A stretch of 64,000 nt of DNA, from the NCBI GenBank assembly GCA_029266615.1, contig JAQSWN010000003.1, forward strand, positions 1 through 64,000, given 5' to 3'. Under the pieces are notes generated by a model, which had not been told where the DNA came from, made no database searches, and saw only the letters and a program-made list of their open reading frames with translations. Position 1 is the first letter of the stretch. Every line of letters begins with the position of its first letter. Of this stretch, positions 15,117 through 24,248 are shown one piece after another. This DNA is from Polyangiaceae bacterium. GTDB taxonomy: Bacteria; Myxococcota_A; Polyangia; Polyangiales; Polyangiaceae. Both the position numbers and the translations under genes were made by a program.

Positions 15117-16100
15117 TCAGCTCCAAGAGGCAACGGCGCGATGAGGCCGCGATAGCCGCGACCGCAGGTCTTGCACGCGCAAGCTCAAGCTGCCCAGCGT
15201 GCCGGCGGCGCCATAGATGAGGTTCAGCTCGAGGCGGTCGAGCTCGAAGTCGAGTCCACGAAGAGCGCACAGGTGGGCCAATACTTGGCCTTCGAGGAGC
15301 GCCCCGGCGGATTCGTGAGCGAGGAGGGCCGCGAGCTCGGAGAGCGACTGCTCATCGTGCTCGACGAGAAGTGGGTTCAGGGAGAGCTCGCCAGCGAGGG
15401 CCGGAATCATCGAGGCTTCTCGGTAGAGCGAGCGACCGAGCACGGGCTCCGACTCCTTGCTGAGCCAAGCGCCGATGCGGCGCGCGAGGTCTCGCACCAC
15501 TTCTTGTGAGGTGAGCGGAAGCTCGTCCAGCGCCGGGTTGGCGAGCAGCACGGAGAGCTCCGCGCCCGCCACCTCCAGCGCCCAGCTCAGCCGCGCGCGA
15601 TGCTCGCCAGCGGAGATGAGCCCTCCGCGGAAGGCGCTAAACATTTGGCGGAGCTGGAGCAAGCTCCCAAGCTCGCGCGTGTCGAGCGCCATGGGTCCTT
15701 CGGGGGTCGCGCTCCCCTGCTTGGCCATCGCTTCCGCCATGACGATGAGGGCGCGATGCAGCTTGCAACGAGCCTGGTTCAGCGTGCGCGCCCGCTCGAC
15801 TCGTAGGAGACCGACCTGCGCAATGGAAGAGCGCACCTCTGCGATTGCGAGCTCCGCAGCGTAGCAAGCGTCGGCGAGCACCTCTTCGTCAGTGTCCATG
15901 GCCTCCAGCAACGTCACCGCGCGCTGGCTGAAGATGCGCAGCGCTCGCTCGGCGGCGTCCAAGCTCGCGCTCGGAGTCTCGATGCCTATACCAATTTCCG
16001 CCACCGCCCAGCGCAGGTGCACGAGGCGCCCGGTGGGCTCGAAAGACCAGGATTTGGGAGCAAGGACCGATACCGGGCGACGCGACATGGGAGGGTGCAT
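15117..16100 (-). CDS. Hypothetical helical protein
   Basis: About 327 residues from the ATG at 16100, which has an AAGG ribosome binding site at good distance; an in-frame GTG at 16184 and an ATG at 16088 are alternatives. After a short beta-like start (WSFEPTGRLVHLRWAVAEIGIGIETP) the protein is almost all amphipathic helix, rich in Leu, Ala, Glu and Arg, for example QARCKLHRALIVMAEAMAKQ. There is no signal peptide, membrane segment or catalytic motif that I recognise. It may be a scaffold or a regulatory partner. It lies 113 bp downstream of the TlpA-like gene on the same strand, so the two could be cotranscribed. Confidence 0.6.
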   Translation of the reverse strand: MHPPMSRRPVSVLAPKSWSFEPTGRLVHLRWAVAEIGIGIETPSASLDAAERALRIFSQRAVTLLEAMDTDEEVLADACYAAELAIAEVRSSIAQVGLLRVERARTLNQARCKLHRALIVMAEAMAKQGSATPEGPMALDTRELGSLLQLRQMFSAFRGGLISAGEHRARLSWALEVAGAELSVLLANPALDELPLTSQEVVRDLARRIGAWLSKESEPVLGRSLYREASMIPALAGELSLNPLLVEHDEQSLSELAALLAHESAGALLEGQVLAHLCALRGLDFELDRLELNLIYGAAGTLGSLSLRVQDLRSRLSRPHRAVASWS

Positions 16101-16213
16101 CGCAAGCCTTGGGCCAGGCCAATTCCTCAATGAATTCGCGAGCGGTCGCGCGTCCTTCGCCTCGAAGTGGAACAGACCGCACACTGCCGAGTACCGACTT
16201 GAGACGGTAGCCG

Positions 16214-16918
16214 TTATTCGAGTTTACCCGGCGCAAGTCCGTAATTCGTCTCCGCCGCAATCGGCTTGCCGGCGAGAAACGCCTCCATCACGGGAACGAG
16301 CTCGTTCTCGAAGGCCTCTCCGCCCCAGAAGTGCACCAGGCGCGCGCCGCGGTCGAACAAGAACGAAGCCGGCAACATGCCGGGCCAGCGCGGGTTGATG
16401 CCTTGCTTGAAGTCCGCGACGCTGCCGGACACGAGGTAGCTGCGAAGCGTGATGTGGTTGTCCTTGAGGTAGGAGACGGCCTTGGCCTCGTCCTTCTCTT
16501 CGTCCACGGAAACGAGCACGATTTCCACTCCCTGCGGCTTCAGGTTCGCGGCGAGTGCCTGCAGCATCGGCAGCTCGCGACGACAGGGCCCGCACCACGA
16601 CGCCCAAGCGTTGACGAGCGTGGCCTTCTTGCCGCTGCCACGGATCGACGCCAGGAGCTGCTCGGACGTCGTACGGGTCAGTCCCGGCTGCGCGCGCGGC
16701 CCCTCGGGTTCGATAGCCTCCATGGTGGCAGGTTCGCTCACTCCCGGGGCCGTAGCGGCCGCCGAGGCTTCGGCCGCCGCGGTGACCGAAGCCGCCGCCG
16801 CTGCGGCGGCGCTGGGGCGGCTCCGCTCGGCAGAAGGCCCGGCCTCCCTGCAACCCAGGGCCAAACTCAGCACCGTGAAGGCTGCGGTCGCGCGCGGAAC
16901 GGAACACAATTTGTTCAT
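16214..16918 (-). CDS. TlpA/ResA-like thioredoxin-fold lipoprotein
   Basis: A 234-residue exported protein. The signal peptide ends at Cys in SLALGC, a probable lipobox, followed by a low-complexity Ala/Ser/Glu linker (about 25-70). The thioredoxin fold has the active site NAWASWCGPCRRELPML, the strand VEIVLVSVDEE, and the cis-Pro segment MLPASFLFDRGARLVHFWGG. TlpA-type proteins reduce periplasmic disulfides, for example during cytochrome c or oxidase copper-site maturation. No cytochrome genes are near, so the target is unknown. It is divergent from pgk with 75 bp between the starts. Confidence 0.87.
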   Translation of the reverse strand: MNKLCSVPRATAAFTVLSLALGCREAGPSAERSRPSAAAAAAASVTAAAEASAAATAPGVSEPATMEAIEPEGPRAQPGLTRTTSEQLLASIRGSGKKATLVNAWASWCGPCRRELPMLQALAANLKPQGVEIVLVSVDEEKDEAKAVSYLKDNHITLRSYLVSGSVADFKQGINPRWPGMLPASFLFDRGARLVHFWGGEAFENELVPVMEAFLAGKPIAAETNYGLAPGKLE

Positions 16919-16993
16919 TGAAATCAGTGCCTTACGAGAGCCAGCCCCGAGCCCCGATGGATCCCGGTCAATAGAATTGCTACCGCGCTCTCC

Positions 16994-18199
16994 GTGAGCA
17001 CTCAAAACAAACTCTTCGTCGAAGACCTCAACCTCTCGGGCAAGCGCGTCATCGTGCGCGTCGACTTCAACGTGCCGCTCAAAGACGGCGTGGTGGAGAG
17101 CGACAAGCGTTTGAAGGAGTCGCTGCCGACCATCAAGTACCTGCGCGAAAAGGGCGCCAAGACCATTCTGATGAGCCACCTGGGTCGTCCGGATGGCAAG
17201 CGTGTCCCGGATCAGAGCCTCGCGCCCGTCGCCAAGGCCCTCGCCGCGCTGCTCGGCACGGATGTGAAGTTCGCCGAGGACTGCGTGGGCGAGCCCGCCA
17301 AGGCCGCGGTCGCCGCGCTCAAGGACGGCGACGTGCTGCTGCTCGAGAACCTCCGCTTTCACGCTGCCGAAGAGGCGAATGACCCCGCCTTCGCCAAGCA
17401 GCTGGCGGAGCTCGCGGACGTGTACGTCAACGACGCGTTCGGCAGCGCTCACCGCGCGCACGCCTCGACGGAAGGCATCGTGAAGTTCGTCTCGCAGGCG
17501 GCTTCGGGCTACCTGATGAAGAAGGAGCTGGACTATCTGGGCTCCGCGCTCGGCGACCCGAAGCGCCCGTTCGTCGCCATCATCGGCGGCTCGAAGGTGT
17601 CGTCCAAGATCGACGTGATTCAGAGCTTGCTGCCGCGCGTCGACTACCTGCTGCTCGGGGGCGGCATGACGTACACGTTCCTCAAGGCGCAGGGTAAAGA
17701 GATTGGCACCTCGCTCGTCGAGAACGACAAGATCGAGTTCGCGAAGAAGCTGCTCGCCGAGGCCGGTGACAAGCTCGTGCTGGGCGAAGATTTCGTCGTG
17801 ACCGACAAGCTGGACTTCAAGGCCCGCACCGTCGGCGCCACCAAGATCGTGAGCAGGGACGAGATCCCGGCGGGCTGGGAGGGCGTCGACATCGGCCCGA
17901 AGACCATCGCCAAGTTCGAGGAGATTTTGCTCAAGGCCAAGACCGTGTGCTGGAACGGCCCGGTCGGCGTGTTCGAGATCGACGCCACCGCTAAAGGCAC
18001 CCTGGCCGTGGCAGAAGCGCTCGCCCGGGCTACCGAGGCCGGCGCCACCACCGTGATTGGCGGCGGCGACAGCGCCTCGGCCGTGAAGAAGGCTGGCGTC
18101 GCCAACAAGGTGAGCCATGTTTCGACCGGCGGCGGCGCCTCCTTGGAGTTCCTGGAAGGCAAAGTACTGCCGGGCGTCGCGGCGCTGACCAACAAGTAA
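16994..18199 (+). CDS. pgk: Phosphoglycerate kinase
   Basis: A 401-residue glycolytic enzyme that transfers phosphate between 1,3-bisphosphoglycerate and ADP. Landmarks are the family signature [16 protein letters not shown], the substrate-binding [38 protein letters not shown], the hinge and nucleotide domain [25 protein letters not shown], and the C-terminal [15 protein letters not shown] with [16 protein letters not shown]. The start is a GTG at 16994. The desaturase gene follows 8 bp later on the same strand. Confidence 0.97.
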   Translation: MSTQNKLFVEDLNLSGKRVIVRVDFNVPLKDGVVESDKRLKESLPTIKYLREKGAKTILMSHLGRPDGKRVPDQSLAPVAKALAALLGTDVKFAEDCVGEPAKAAVAALKDGDVLLLENLRFHAAEEANDPAFAKQLAELADVYVNDAFGSAHRAHASTEGIVKFVSQAASGYLMKKELDYLGSALGDPKRPFVAIIGGSKVSSKIDVIQSLLPRVDYLLLGGGMTYTFLKAQGKEIGTSLVENDKIEFAKKLLAEAGDKLVLGEDFVVTDKLDFKARTVGATKIVSRDEIPAGWEGVDIGPKTIAKFEEILLKAKTVCWNGPVGVFEIDATAKGTLAVAEALARATEAGATTVIGGGDSASAVKKAGVANKVSHVSTGGGASLEFLEGKVLPGVAALTNK

Positions 18200-18207
18200 G
18201 CGAGAGC

Positions 18208-19275
18208 ATGACCCTAACCGATCCCCGCGAAGCCACCGCGCCGTCTTTCTTGAGTGGGACGGCCAAGATGCTGAACGACGCGCGCGACACGTCAGTCGTG
18301 TGGCTGATGCTGCAGTGCGCGTTCGTCGCGGGGGTCGGGGTCTCGCTGTTCTTCTGGCCTTACGCGTACGGCCTGAACGTCTGGTACGTGGCGCCGTTCT
18401 ACTGGGCGCTCGTCATGGGAGCGGTGATGGACCGCTTCACGCTCATGCTGCACTTCACGTCGCATCGGCAGTTGTTCAACAAGGACTACAAGACGCTCAA
18501 CCATGTCATCCCGTGGTTGCTCGGTCCTTTTTTTGGGCAGACGCCGAACACGTACTTTGCCCACCACATGGGCATGCACCACCGTGAAGAGAACCTCCCC
18601 GAGGACTTGAGCTCCACGATGCGCTTCACGCGGAGCCGGTTCTCGCACTGGCTACGCTACTACTTGCGGTTCCTCTTCATCGGTCTGCCGGAGCTGACGC
18701 TCTACTTCTACAAGCGCAAGAACTGGAAGCTGTTCGGCCGCATCCTCCAGGGAGAGGGCGTTTATTGGTCGATCGTCGGGCTCGGCCTTTGGCTCCGGCC
18801 GGAAGCGGCGCTCACCGTGTTCGTGATTCCGCTCGTCCTGATCCGTACCCTCATGATGATGGGCAACTGGACCCAGCACAGCTTCATCAGCCAAGAGCGC
18901 CCGCAGGACCCGTTTCAGTCCAGCATCACCTGCATCAACACCCGCTACAACCGCCGCTGTTTCAACGACGGTTACCATATTCTGCACCACATCAAGCCGC
19001 GCGCTCACTGGACCGAGCACCCGGTGGAGTTCGAGAAGAACATCGCCGAGTACGGGCGCAACGACGCGATCGTGTTCGACGGCGTGGACTACTTCCCGAT
19101 TTGGCTGAACATGATGCTCGGTCGCTGGGGCTTTCTCGCGGACAAGATGGTGCAGCTCCCGGGCGCGCCCGTGCGCACCAAGGAGGAGAAGATCGCCTTC
19201 TTGAAGAGCCGCGTGCAACCCTTCCCCACCGCAGAAAAGACGACGGAAGCCGCCGCCGCCCAGACCGCGGCCTAG
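18208..19275 (+). CDS. Membrane fatty acid desaturase family protein
   Basis: A 355-residue membrane protein with the three histidine clusters of non-haem di-iron desaturases: HFTSHRQ (about 85), HHMGMHH (about 113-119) and HILHHIKPRAHW (about 252). About four hydrophobic helices bracket them. It probably introduces a double bond into membrane lipid acyl chains, or hydroxylates a lipid, using O2. It follows pgk by only 8 bp, an unusual pairing. It converges on the ATPase-TPR gene, and a hairpin with a T-run overlaps the two gene ends. Confidence 0.87.
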   Translation: MTLTDPREATAPSFLSGTAKMLNDARDTSVVWLMLQCAFVAGVGVSLFFWPYAYGLNVWYVAPFYWALVMGAVMDRFTLMLHFTSHRQLFNKDYKTLNHVIPWLLGPFFGQTPNTYFAHHMGMHHREENLPEDLSSTMRFTRSRFSHWLRYYLRFLFIGLPELTLYFYKRKNWKLFGRILQGEGVYWSIVGLGLWLRPEAALTVFVIPLVLIRTLMMMGNWTQHSFISQERPQDPFQSSITCINTRYNRRCFNDGYHILHHIKPRAHWTEHPVEFEKNIAEYGRNDAIVFDGVDYFPIWLNMMLGRWGFLADKMVQLPGAPVRTKEEKIAFLKSRVQPFPTAEKTTEAAAAQTAA

Positions 19276-19296
19276 CTCAAGCCGCGTCCGCTTTTT
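19266..19296 (+). terminator. Possible intrinsic terminator after the desaturase gene
   Basis: CGCGGC (19266-19271) and GCCGCG (19281-19286) form a 6-bp stem with a 9-base loop that spans the desaturase stop codon. TTTTT follows at 19292-19296. The stem is short and the T-run is 5 bases away, so confidence is limited. Confidence 0.4.
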
Positions 19297-21964
19297 CCAA
19301 GCGGCTGAAGATCGCGTCCGAAAGGTCGCGCAGCATCTCGCTCTGGCGACGAATCTCTCGGTGCTCGAAGCGGCCCGCGAAACGCGCGAACGCTCGGTAG
19401 CCTTTGGCCAGCTCGTGCTCGTCTTCGAGCTGCTTACACACTTCGATGCTCCGAACGTAGTAGCCGACGATGCGCTGCTCGGCGTTGGCCTTGCTGGTCG
19501 CCGCCGCAACGTCCGCCATCGTGCGGAGCGTGGCCGCGAGCCTTTGCGGGCAGCGCAGGCGCCGAGCAAGGCGGAGCGCGGAAGCGGCGTGCTTGCGCGC
19601 GTCGTCCAGGCGCCGGCGTTTGAGCGAGAGCTTCGCGAGCCCGCGCCTCGCTTCGGCCAGCTCCAGGAGTGACCCCGCGTCTTGCGCGAGCTGAGCGCCG
19701 CGGGTCAAGAGCTCCTCCGCCCGATCCAGGTCGTCGCAGCGCAGCTCGCAGATTCCGAGCCGTACGAGGCTCTGCGCCGACCGGTGCCGGTCCTGGGCCG
19801 AGAACGCGAGCTCGGCGGCGCGCCGGTACAAGCTCCGCGCTTCTTGCAAATCGTGCCGGTGCGTCGCCAGGTGCGCGCGCACGAGCTCCGCGTCGCACTT
19901 GGCCGCGGCGTCCGCGCCGCGCTCGCAAATCTCCCTGACGATGCCGGCCGCGCGCTGGGACGTCGCCGCCCGGCCCTCGTCGTTCCACACCAGCGCGAGG
20001 CCAGAGAGGCTCACCGCCATGCCTTGCTCGTCGCGCGCTGCCTTGTGCGTCTTCAGCGCTGCGCGCAACAGCGGCAACGCCTGCGTGCGGTCGCCTAGCA
20101 GCCACAGCACCATCCCCAGGTCGTCTTGGGTGCTCGCCATCTCCTGAGCGTCTCGCCCCGCTTCGGAGGCCCGCAGGGCTCGCTCGAGCGAACGACGCGC
20201 CAGCAAGAGCTCGCCCGCTTCGCGGTGGAGGCGTCCCAGACGATGCAGCGCGATGCCGCGCTTGGCGTGCAGGTTTAGGCGCTTCGCGAGCTCCGCCATT
20301 TGGGTGAAGGCGCCACGCGCCTCGCCGCGACGCCCGAGCTGACCGAGCAACGTGCCGAAGTCACACAGCGCATCCACCCGCATCCGGTTGTCCTGCTCAC
20401 CGAGCTCTTCCAGAGCTTGCTCGAAGTATCCCGCCGCCTTGAGCCCGGCCCCTTCGTTGCAGGCGACGCGCGCCGCGCAGAGGAGGGTGAACGCGGCGCG
20501 GTACCCAGAGCCGGACCGGGCGAGGTGGCGCGCCAAGAGCACCACCAGCTCCGAGCTCGCCCCTAAAGAGCGCTCGTGCGGCGACAACCAGTCGGCAATC
20601 ACGCGGTGCAAGGCGCGCCGGCGACTCGGATTGACGGCGCGCTCGAAGCACTCGCGCTCGCTGCCGTCGCGGAACACCAGCTCCACCTCTCCCTCGATGC
20701 GCGAATCTGGCATGCGCAGCAGGTGGCCGTCACGCTCCAGCCGGCCGAGGGCCAGCTCGATTTGCTCCGGCGACGCCTCCGCGTGCCCCGGAGAGCAGAT
20801 CGGCAGGAGCGCCGGCCACATCCCGGCCCAAAAGACGCTGCCGACGACCGACGCTGCTTCCAGAAGCGCTTGCTCCAGCTCCGGCAGGCCAGAGACGCGC
20901 ACCTCCATCGCCACCTTGAGGCGAGGAGAAGAAGCGATGTCCGGCAAGCGGGCACCGTCGAACTCGCAGCCGTCCACGTCAATCGACGCCTGCAGCGCAC
21001 CGTAGGCCCACAGCTCGCGCACCAGCTCCTGGATCAAACCAGGGTTGCCGAGGCCGGACTCGAGCATGTACCGCTCGAAGGCGTCCGCGCCGCGCGTGCA
21101 CGGTCCGACGACCTGCCTGAGCATGGCCCGCACCTCGTCGGCCTGCAGCGGGGTGAGCTCGATGGGTTCGTACTGAGCGGAGCCGGTTTGTCCGAAGTGC
21201 TCGTTGCGGCGAAAGAAGTCCGGGTGGCCGCTGCAAAGCAGGAGCGTCCCCGGCTGCAAGTCATCGGTCAGCGCCAGCAGCGTGCCGAGCGATTCGCGAT
21301 CCATGTGGTGCAGGTCCTCGATCACCAAGCACAGCGGCGCTCGGCGGCTGTCCGCCGCGAACAGCTCGCAAATGAGCGACTGGAGCGCGAGCTCGGCGTG
21401 GAACGACTGCTGCGAAAGCACACGGGTCAGCGGAGTCTGCTCGAAGTGTGCTCCGACGAGCGTACCCAGGAAGTAGCACACGTCTTCGACCCGGTCGTCG
21501 CCGAGCAGCTCACGCACGCGGCGCAGCAAGCAGTCGCGCTTGAACGCGGCGCTCTTCTGGTTCAATCCGAAGCGCGTCGAAAGCAGTCGCGCGATGGTCG
21601 CGTTGGGGCCGTCGCCAGGCTGGGCCGCGACGCTCACGACCCTTCCTTCGAAGCCGGACGCCTCCGCCACCATGAGCGTGTCCTCCAGGAGCCTCGTCTT
21701 GCCCGCCCCCGCGACTCCCGCAATGCTGGCGACGACGGCCGCGTTTTCGCGCGTCACGGCGTCGATGGCGTGCAGCAGTCGTACGCTCTCCAGCTCGCGA
21801 CCGACCAAGCGCGGCTTGCCATCAATCGTAAGAGAAGAGGCGAGATGAGCGAGGCCCCAGGTGCCCAAGTACGTGAAGGCAAGCACCTCGGGTCCCGGCT
21901 TGGGGGCGGCCGCGATCAAACGGGCGACGCTATCGGCGGTGAACGGCATCTCTGCTTCGAGCAT
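19277..21964 (-). CDS. STAND-like ATPase with C-terminal TPR repeats
   Basis: About 895 residues. The N-terminal third is a P-loop ATPase: Walker A IAGVAGAGKTRLLED, Walker B-like LCLVIEDLHHMD, and LLLCSGHPDFF as sensor region, as in AAA_16/MalT-type signal ATPases. The rest is helical with tetratricopeptide-like repeats, for example LAKRLNLHAKRGIALHRLGRLHREAGELLLA segments and QLAQDAGSLLELAEARRGLAKLSL. In myxobacteria such modules are often fused to Ser/Thr kinases; here the kinase is the separate gene just upstream. I chose the ATG at 21964; a TTG at 22060 is possible but would run through a cluster of palindromes. The likely role is a signalling scaffold switched by nucleotide. Confidence 0.78.
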   Translation of the reverse strand: MLEAEMPFTADSVARLIAAAPKPGPEVLAFTYLGTWGLAHLASSLTIDGKPRLVGRELESVRLLHAIDAVTRENAAVVASIAGVAGAGKTRLLEDTLMVAEASGFEGRVVSVAAQPGDGPNATIARLLSTRFGLNQKSAAFKRDCLLRRVRELLGDDRVEDVCYFLGTLVGAHFEQTPLTRVLSQQSFHAELALQSLICELFAADSRRAPLCLVIEDLHHMDRESLGTLLALTDDLQPGTLLLCSGHPDFFRRNEHFGQTGSAQYEPIELTPLQADEVRAMLRQVVGPCTRGADAFERYMLESGLGNPGLIQELVRELWAYGALQASIDVDGCEFDGARLPDIASSPRLKVAMEVRVSGLPELEQALLEAASVVGSVFWAGMWPALLPICSPGHAEASPEQIELALGRLERDGHLLRMPDSRIEGEVELVFRDGSERECFERAVNPSRRRALHRVIADWLSPHERSLGASSELVVLLARHLARSGSGYRAAFTLLCAARVACNEGAGLKAAGYFEQALEELGEQDNRMRVDALCDFGTLLGQLGRRGEARGAFTQMAELAKRLNLHAKRGIALHRLGRLHREAGELLLARRSLERALRASEAGRDAQEMASTQDDLGMVLWLLGDRTQALPLLRAALKTHKAARDEQGMAVSLSGLALVWNDEGRAATSQRAAGIVREICERGADAAAKCDAELVRAHLATHRHDLQEARSLYRRAAELAFSAQDRHRSAQSLVRLGICELRCDDLDRAEELLTRGAQLAQDAGSLLELAEARRGLAKLSLKRRRLDDARKHAASALRLARRLRCPQRLAATLRTMADVAAATSKANAEQRIVGYYVRSIEVCKQLEDEHELAKGYRAFARFAGRFEHREIRRQSEMLRDLSDAIFSRLEKADAA

Positions 21965-22031
21965 GCCCGGCGAGATTGCAGGGAGCGTGCCGTCCTCCCT
22001 TTTCGCTTTTTTAGCCGCTGTCGTTGATGCA

Positions 22032-22070
22032 GTGCAGCCCGCTGCACCAAGATGGTGCAAAGGCGTGCAC
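22032..22070. promoter_or_regulatory. GTGCA/TGCAC palindrome cluster before the ATPase-TPR gene
   Basis: Two interlocking inverted repeats: GTGCAGC (22032-22038)/GCTGCAC (22041-22047) and TGCACCA (22043-22049)/TGGTGCA (22053-22059). A further GGCGTGCAC follows at 22062-22070. The same 9-mer occurs in the dyad before the NtrC-like gene at 25721-25729. Probable operator cluster; an RNA hairpin between cotranscribed genes is the alternative. Confidence 0.5.
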
Positions 22071-22073
22071 CAC

Positions 22074-24092
22074 CTAGTGGGTCGCGCGCACGGTCACGAG
22101 CGTCGGCGCGCCGGCTCTGATTTCCACCTGCATCGACTGCACGTCACCGTTCACCCCCCGCAGCGTGAGCGAATGCTGACCGACGCTCAGCCGGAAGCGC
22201 CCCGGCGCGTGTCCAATTATTTGGCCATTCTCCAGCACGTCGCCGGCGCCGCCGGTGATGAACAGGTCGCCGACGGGCCGGAACGACACTCCGGTCGCCG
22301 GGGTCGCGGAGACCGCCGCGGAGGCGACTGCCGTCACTGCCGGGGCGCGGCCCGGCTTCTTCTGCGTACTGGGCCGCTCCGTTGCGAGCGCGTCGATGGG
22401 GATTGCGTCGATCGTCACGGGCGCATCGGGCGTCGCCAGGGAGTGTGAGGGCGCAGTCTCCGCCAGCACGGGCGCGAGCTTCGGAGTCGTGATCGCCGTC
22501 TGCGGTGGGGAAATCTCGTCACCCCGGTCGCGCAGCACCACCGAGGCCACCCCCGAAGCCAACAACAGCGCGCTGCCGATGACGGCCAGAATGCGCCCGT
22601 GGTTCCCGTCGAGCAGCAGCGAGCGCGTCGAAGTCTGCTCCTCGACCAGCTCCAAGTGGGGCTTGGACGGAGCCGCTGGCCGCGCCGCAACTGGCTCGTC
22701 CGTAGCGAGTGGGATCGTGCCACTCGCGGCGGGAGCTCGATCATCACGCGGCTTGGCCAAAATGGCGCCCAGGCTCGCGTCGATCTGCGCCGCCGACACG
22801 CCGAGCGGGTATTCGGCCGTGGGTGGCATGCTCGAGGTGGGGCGCGGGCTGACGTCACGCGCGGCCATGAAAACGTAGCTCGCGGGGACCGGGCCCGCTG
22901 CGGGCGGCACGGACGGAATGCGCACGACCGTCTCGTCGGCGGTAGCCGCGCTCACTTGCGCCGCCAGCTCCCCCAGCGCCTGAAGGCGCTCCATGCCCTG
23001 CGGAAACACGGAGCTCATCCAATCCGCGACGTCCATGGCCGGGAACTGATCGCCGATAGCGTTCAGAAAGCGCTCGAGATCGCGGGCAAAATCACGCGCG
23101 GTCCGGTAACGCTTGTTCACGTCGCGCTCGAGCGCGCGCAGGACGATGCGGTCCAGCTCCGGCGGCACCGTCGCCCGGAATGCCGACGGAGGCTGCACCA
23201 CCCGCGACATCACGGAAGCCAGCGTCTCGCCTTCGCTCGAGCCGAGGAACAAGCGACGCCCGGCGAGGAGCTCCCAGAGCGTCACCCCCAAGCCCCAGAT
23301 GTCGACGCGTTGATCGACGGGTCCTTCGCTCAGCTGCTCGGGTGCCACATAAGACAGCTTGCCCTTGAGCTTTTGCCCCTGGGTGTGGTGTAGCCGGCGA
23401 CGCGCGTGCGCAATGCCGAAATCCGTCACGCGCACCGTGCCGTCGTACAGCACGAAGAGGTTCTGTGGGGTGACGTCGCGGTGCACGATCTCGAGCGGTT
23501 TTCCGCGATCGTCCCGCAGCGTGTGCGCCGCGAACAGGCCCTCCGCGAAGTTGGCGAGGAGACGCGCGGCCAGCGCGGGAAAGCGGGGATCGTCGCCGAG
23601 GTCCGGGCTCCGCGCGAGCCGCCGCGTGATCGCGGACAACGGCTCGCCGCGCAGGAACTCCATCGCGATGTAGTGGCTTTGCTGCGAGCGACCAAAAGAG
23701 AACACGCTGCACACGAACGGGTGGCTGATACACGCGGCGATGCGCGCCTCGTCCGCGAACATGTCCGTGAAGGAGCGCTCGTTGGCGAGGTGCGGGTGAA
23801 TGCGCTTGACCGCGCAGAGCTTCTCGAAGCCTTCTACCGAGCGGTACAGCGCCAAATGCACGGACGCCATGCCGCCCGACGCGAGCTCGCACACGATTTG
23901 GTACGGACCGAGACGCGTATTGTCGACGACCTTGTACGTCGAGATCTTCGCGGACTCGTCCGGCGACAAGGTGTCCGCGATCGGCATCTTGGCGGAGCGT
24001 TGCTCTTCTTGCCCCTTGGCCAACAGCGAACGAGGCGTCAGCTCCACCTGATGAAGATTGTCGGTCGGTGCGCGTGCTCCGCGGTTGGCCAT
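22074..24092 (-). CDS. Transmembrane Ser/Thr protein kinase with PEGA-like C-terminus
   Basis: A 672-residue Hanks-type kinase. The glycine loop is ELASGGMASVHLA (about 69-81), the ATP Lys is Lys96 in CAVKRIH, the catalytic loop is HRDVTPQNLF (204-213), the metal site is DFG 224-226, and YVAPEQL follows. After a Pro/Ala-rich linker one membrane helix (RILAVIGSALLLASGVASVVL) leads to a C-terminal PEGA-like beta domain ending FRLSVGQHSLTLRGVNG. I chose the ATG at 24092, which has an AGAAAGAAG site; the longer open frame to 24233 would include the sigma-54 promoter and is unlikely. The ATPase-TPR gene follows, so kinase and ATPase probably form one pathway driven by the activator upstream. Confidence 0.92.
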   Translation of the reverse strand: MANRGARAPTDNLHQVELTPRSLLAKGQEEQRSAKMPIADTLSPDESAKISTYKVVDNTRLGPYQIVCELASGGMASVHLALYRSVEGFEKLCAVKRIHPHLANERSFTDMFADEARIAACISHPFVCSVFSFGRSQQSHYIAMEFLRGEPLSAITRRLARSPDLGDDPRFPALAARLLANFAEGLFAAHTLRDDRGKPLEIVHRDVTPQNLFVLYDGTVRVTDFGIAHARRRLHHTQGQKLKGKLSYVAPEQLSEGPVDQRVDIWGLGVTLWELLAGRRLFLGSSEGETLASVMSRVVQPPSAFRATVPPELDRIVLRALERDVNKRYRTARDFARDLERFLNAIGDQFPAMDVADWMSSVFPQGMERLQALGELAAQVSAATADETVVRIPSVPPAAGPVPASYVFMAARDVSPRPTSSMPPTAEYPLGVSAAQIDASLGAILAKPRDDRAPAASGTIPLATDEPVAARPAAPSKPHLELVEEQTSTRSLLLDGNHGRILAVIGSALLLASGVASVVLRDRGDEISPPQTAITTPKLAPVLAETAPSHSLATPDAPVTIDAIPIDALATERPSTQKKPGRAPAVTAVASAAVSATPATGVSFRPVGDLFITGGAGDVLENGQIIGHAPGRFRLSVGQHSLTLRGVNGDVQSMQVEIRAGAPTLVTVRATH

Positions 24093-24198
24093 GCTTCTTT
24101 CTTCACCCCGTGCCGGTTCCCTTCGGACGGGGCGTACTGGTACCACTACGCCCATCCCCACCAAAGCTTGAGTCCGGCAAGGGAGCTTGTCTAATTCA

Positions 24199-24214
24199 AG
24201 CAGGCCGCGTGCCA
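24199..24214 (-). promoter_or_regulatory. Sigma-54 (-24/-12) promoter for the kinase operon
   Basis: Read on the minus strand, TGGCACG-CGGC-CTGCT matches the sigma-54 consensus TGGCACG-N4-TTGCW at every conserved position but one, with the required GG-to-GC spacing. It lies between the NtrC-like activator stop (24249) and the kinase ATG (24092), leaving a leader of about 95 bases. A sigma-54 activator encoded immediately upstream strengthens the call. Confidence 0.75.
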
Positions 24215-24248
24215 CTCCCGCGCCTGGACACACATGTCTCGCGTCCGC

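Noticed and set aside
16919-18118. Long upstream extension of the TlpA-like frame to 18118
   Set aside because: It would lie antisense across most of pgk. The ATG at 16918 is followed at once by a proper signal peptide, so the gene starts there.
20576-22027. 483-residue plus-strand frame inside the ATPase-TPR gene
   Set aside because: Composition is Arg/Gln-rich and patternless. The minus strand holds Walker motifs and TPR repeats over the same bases.
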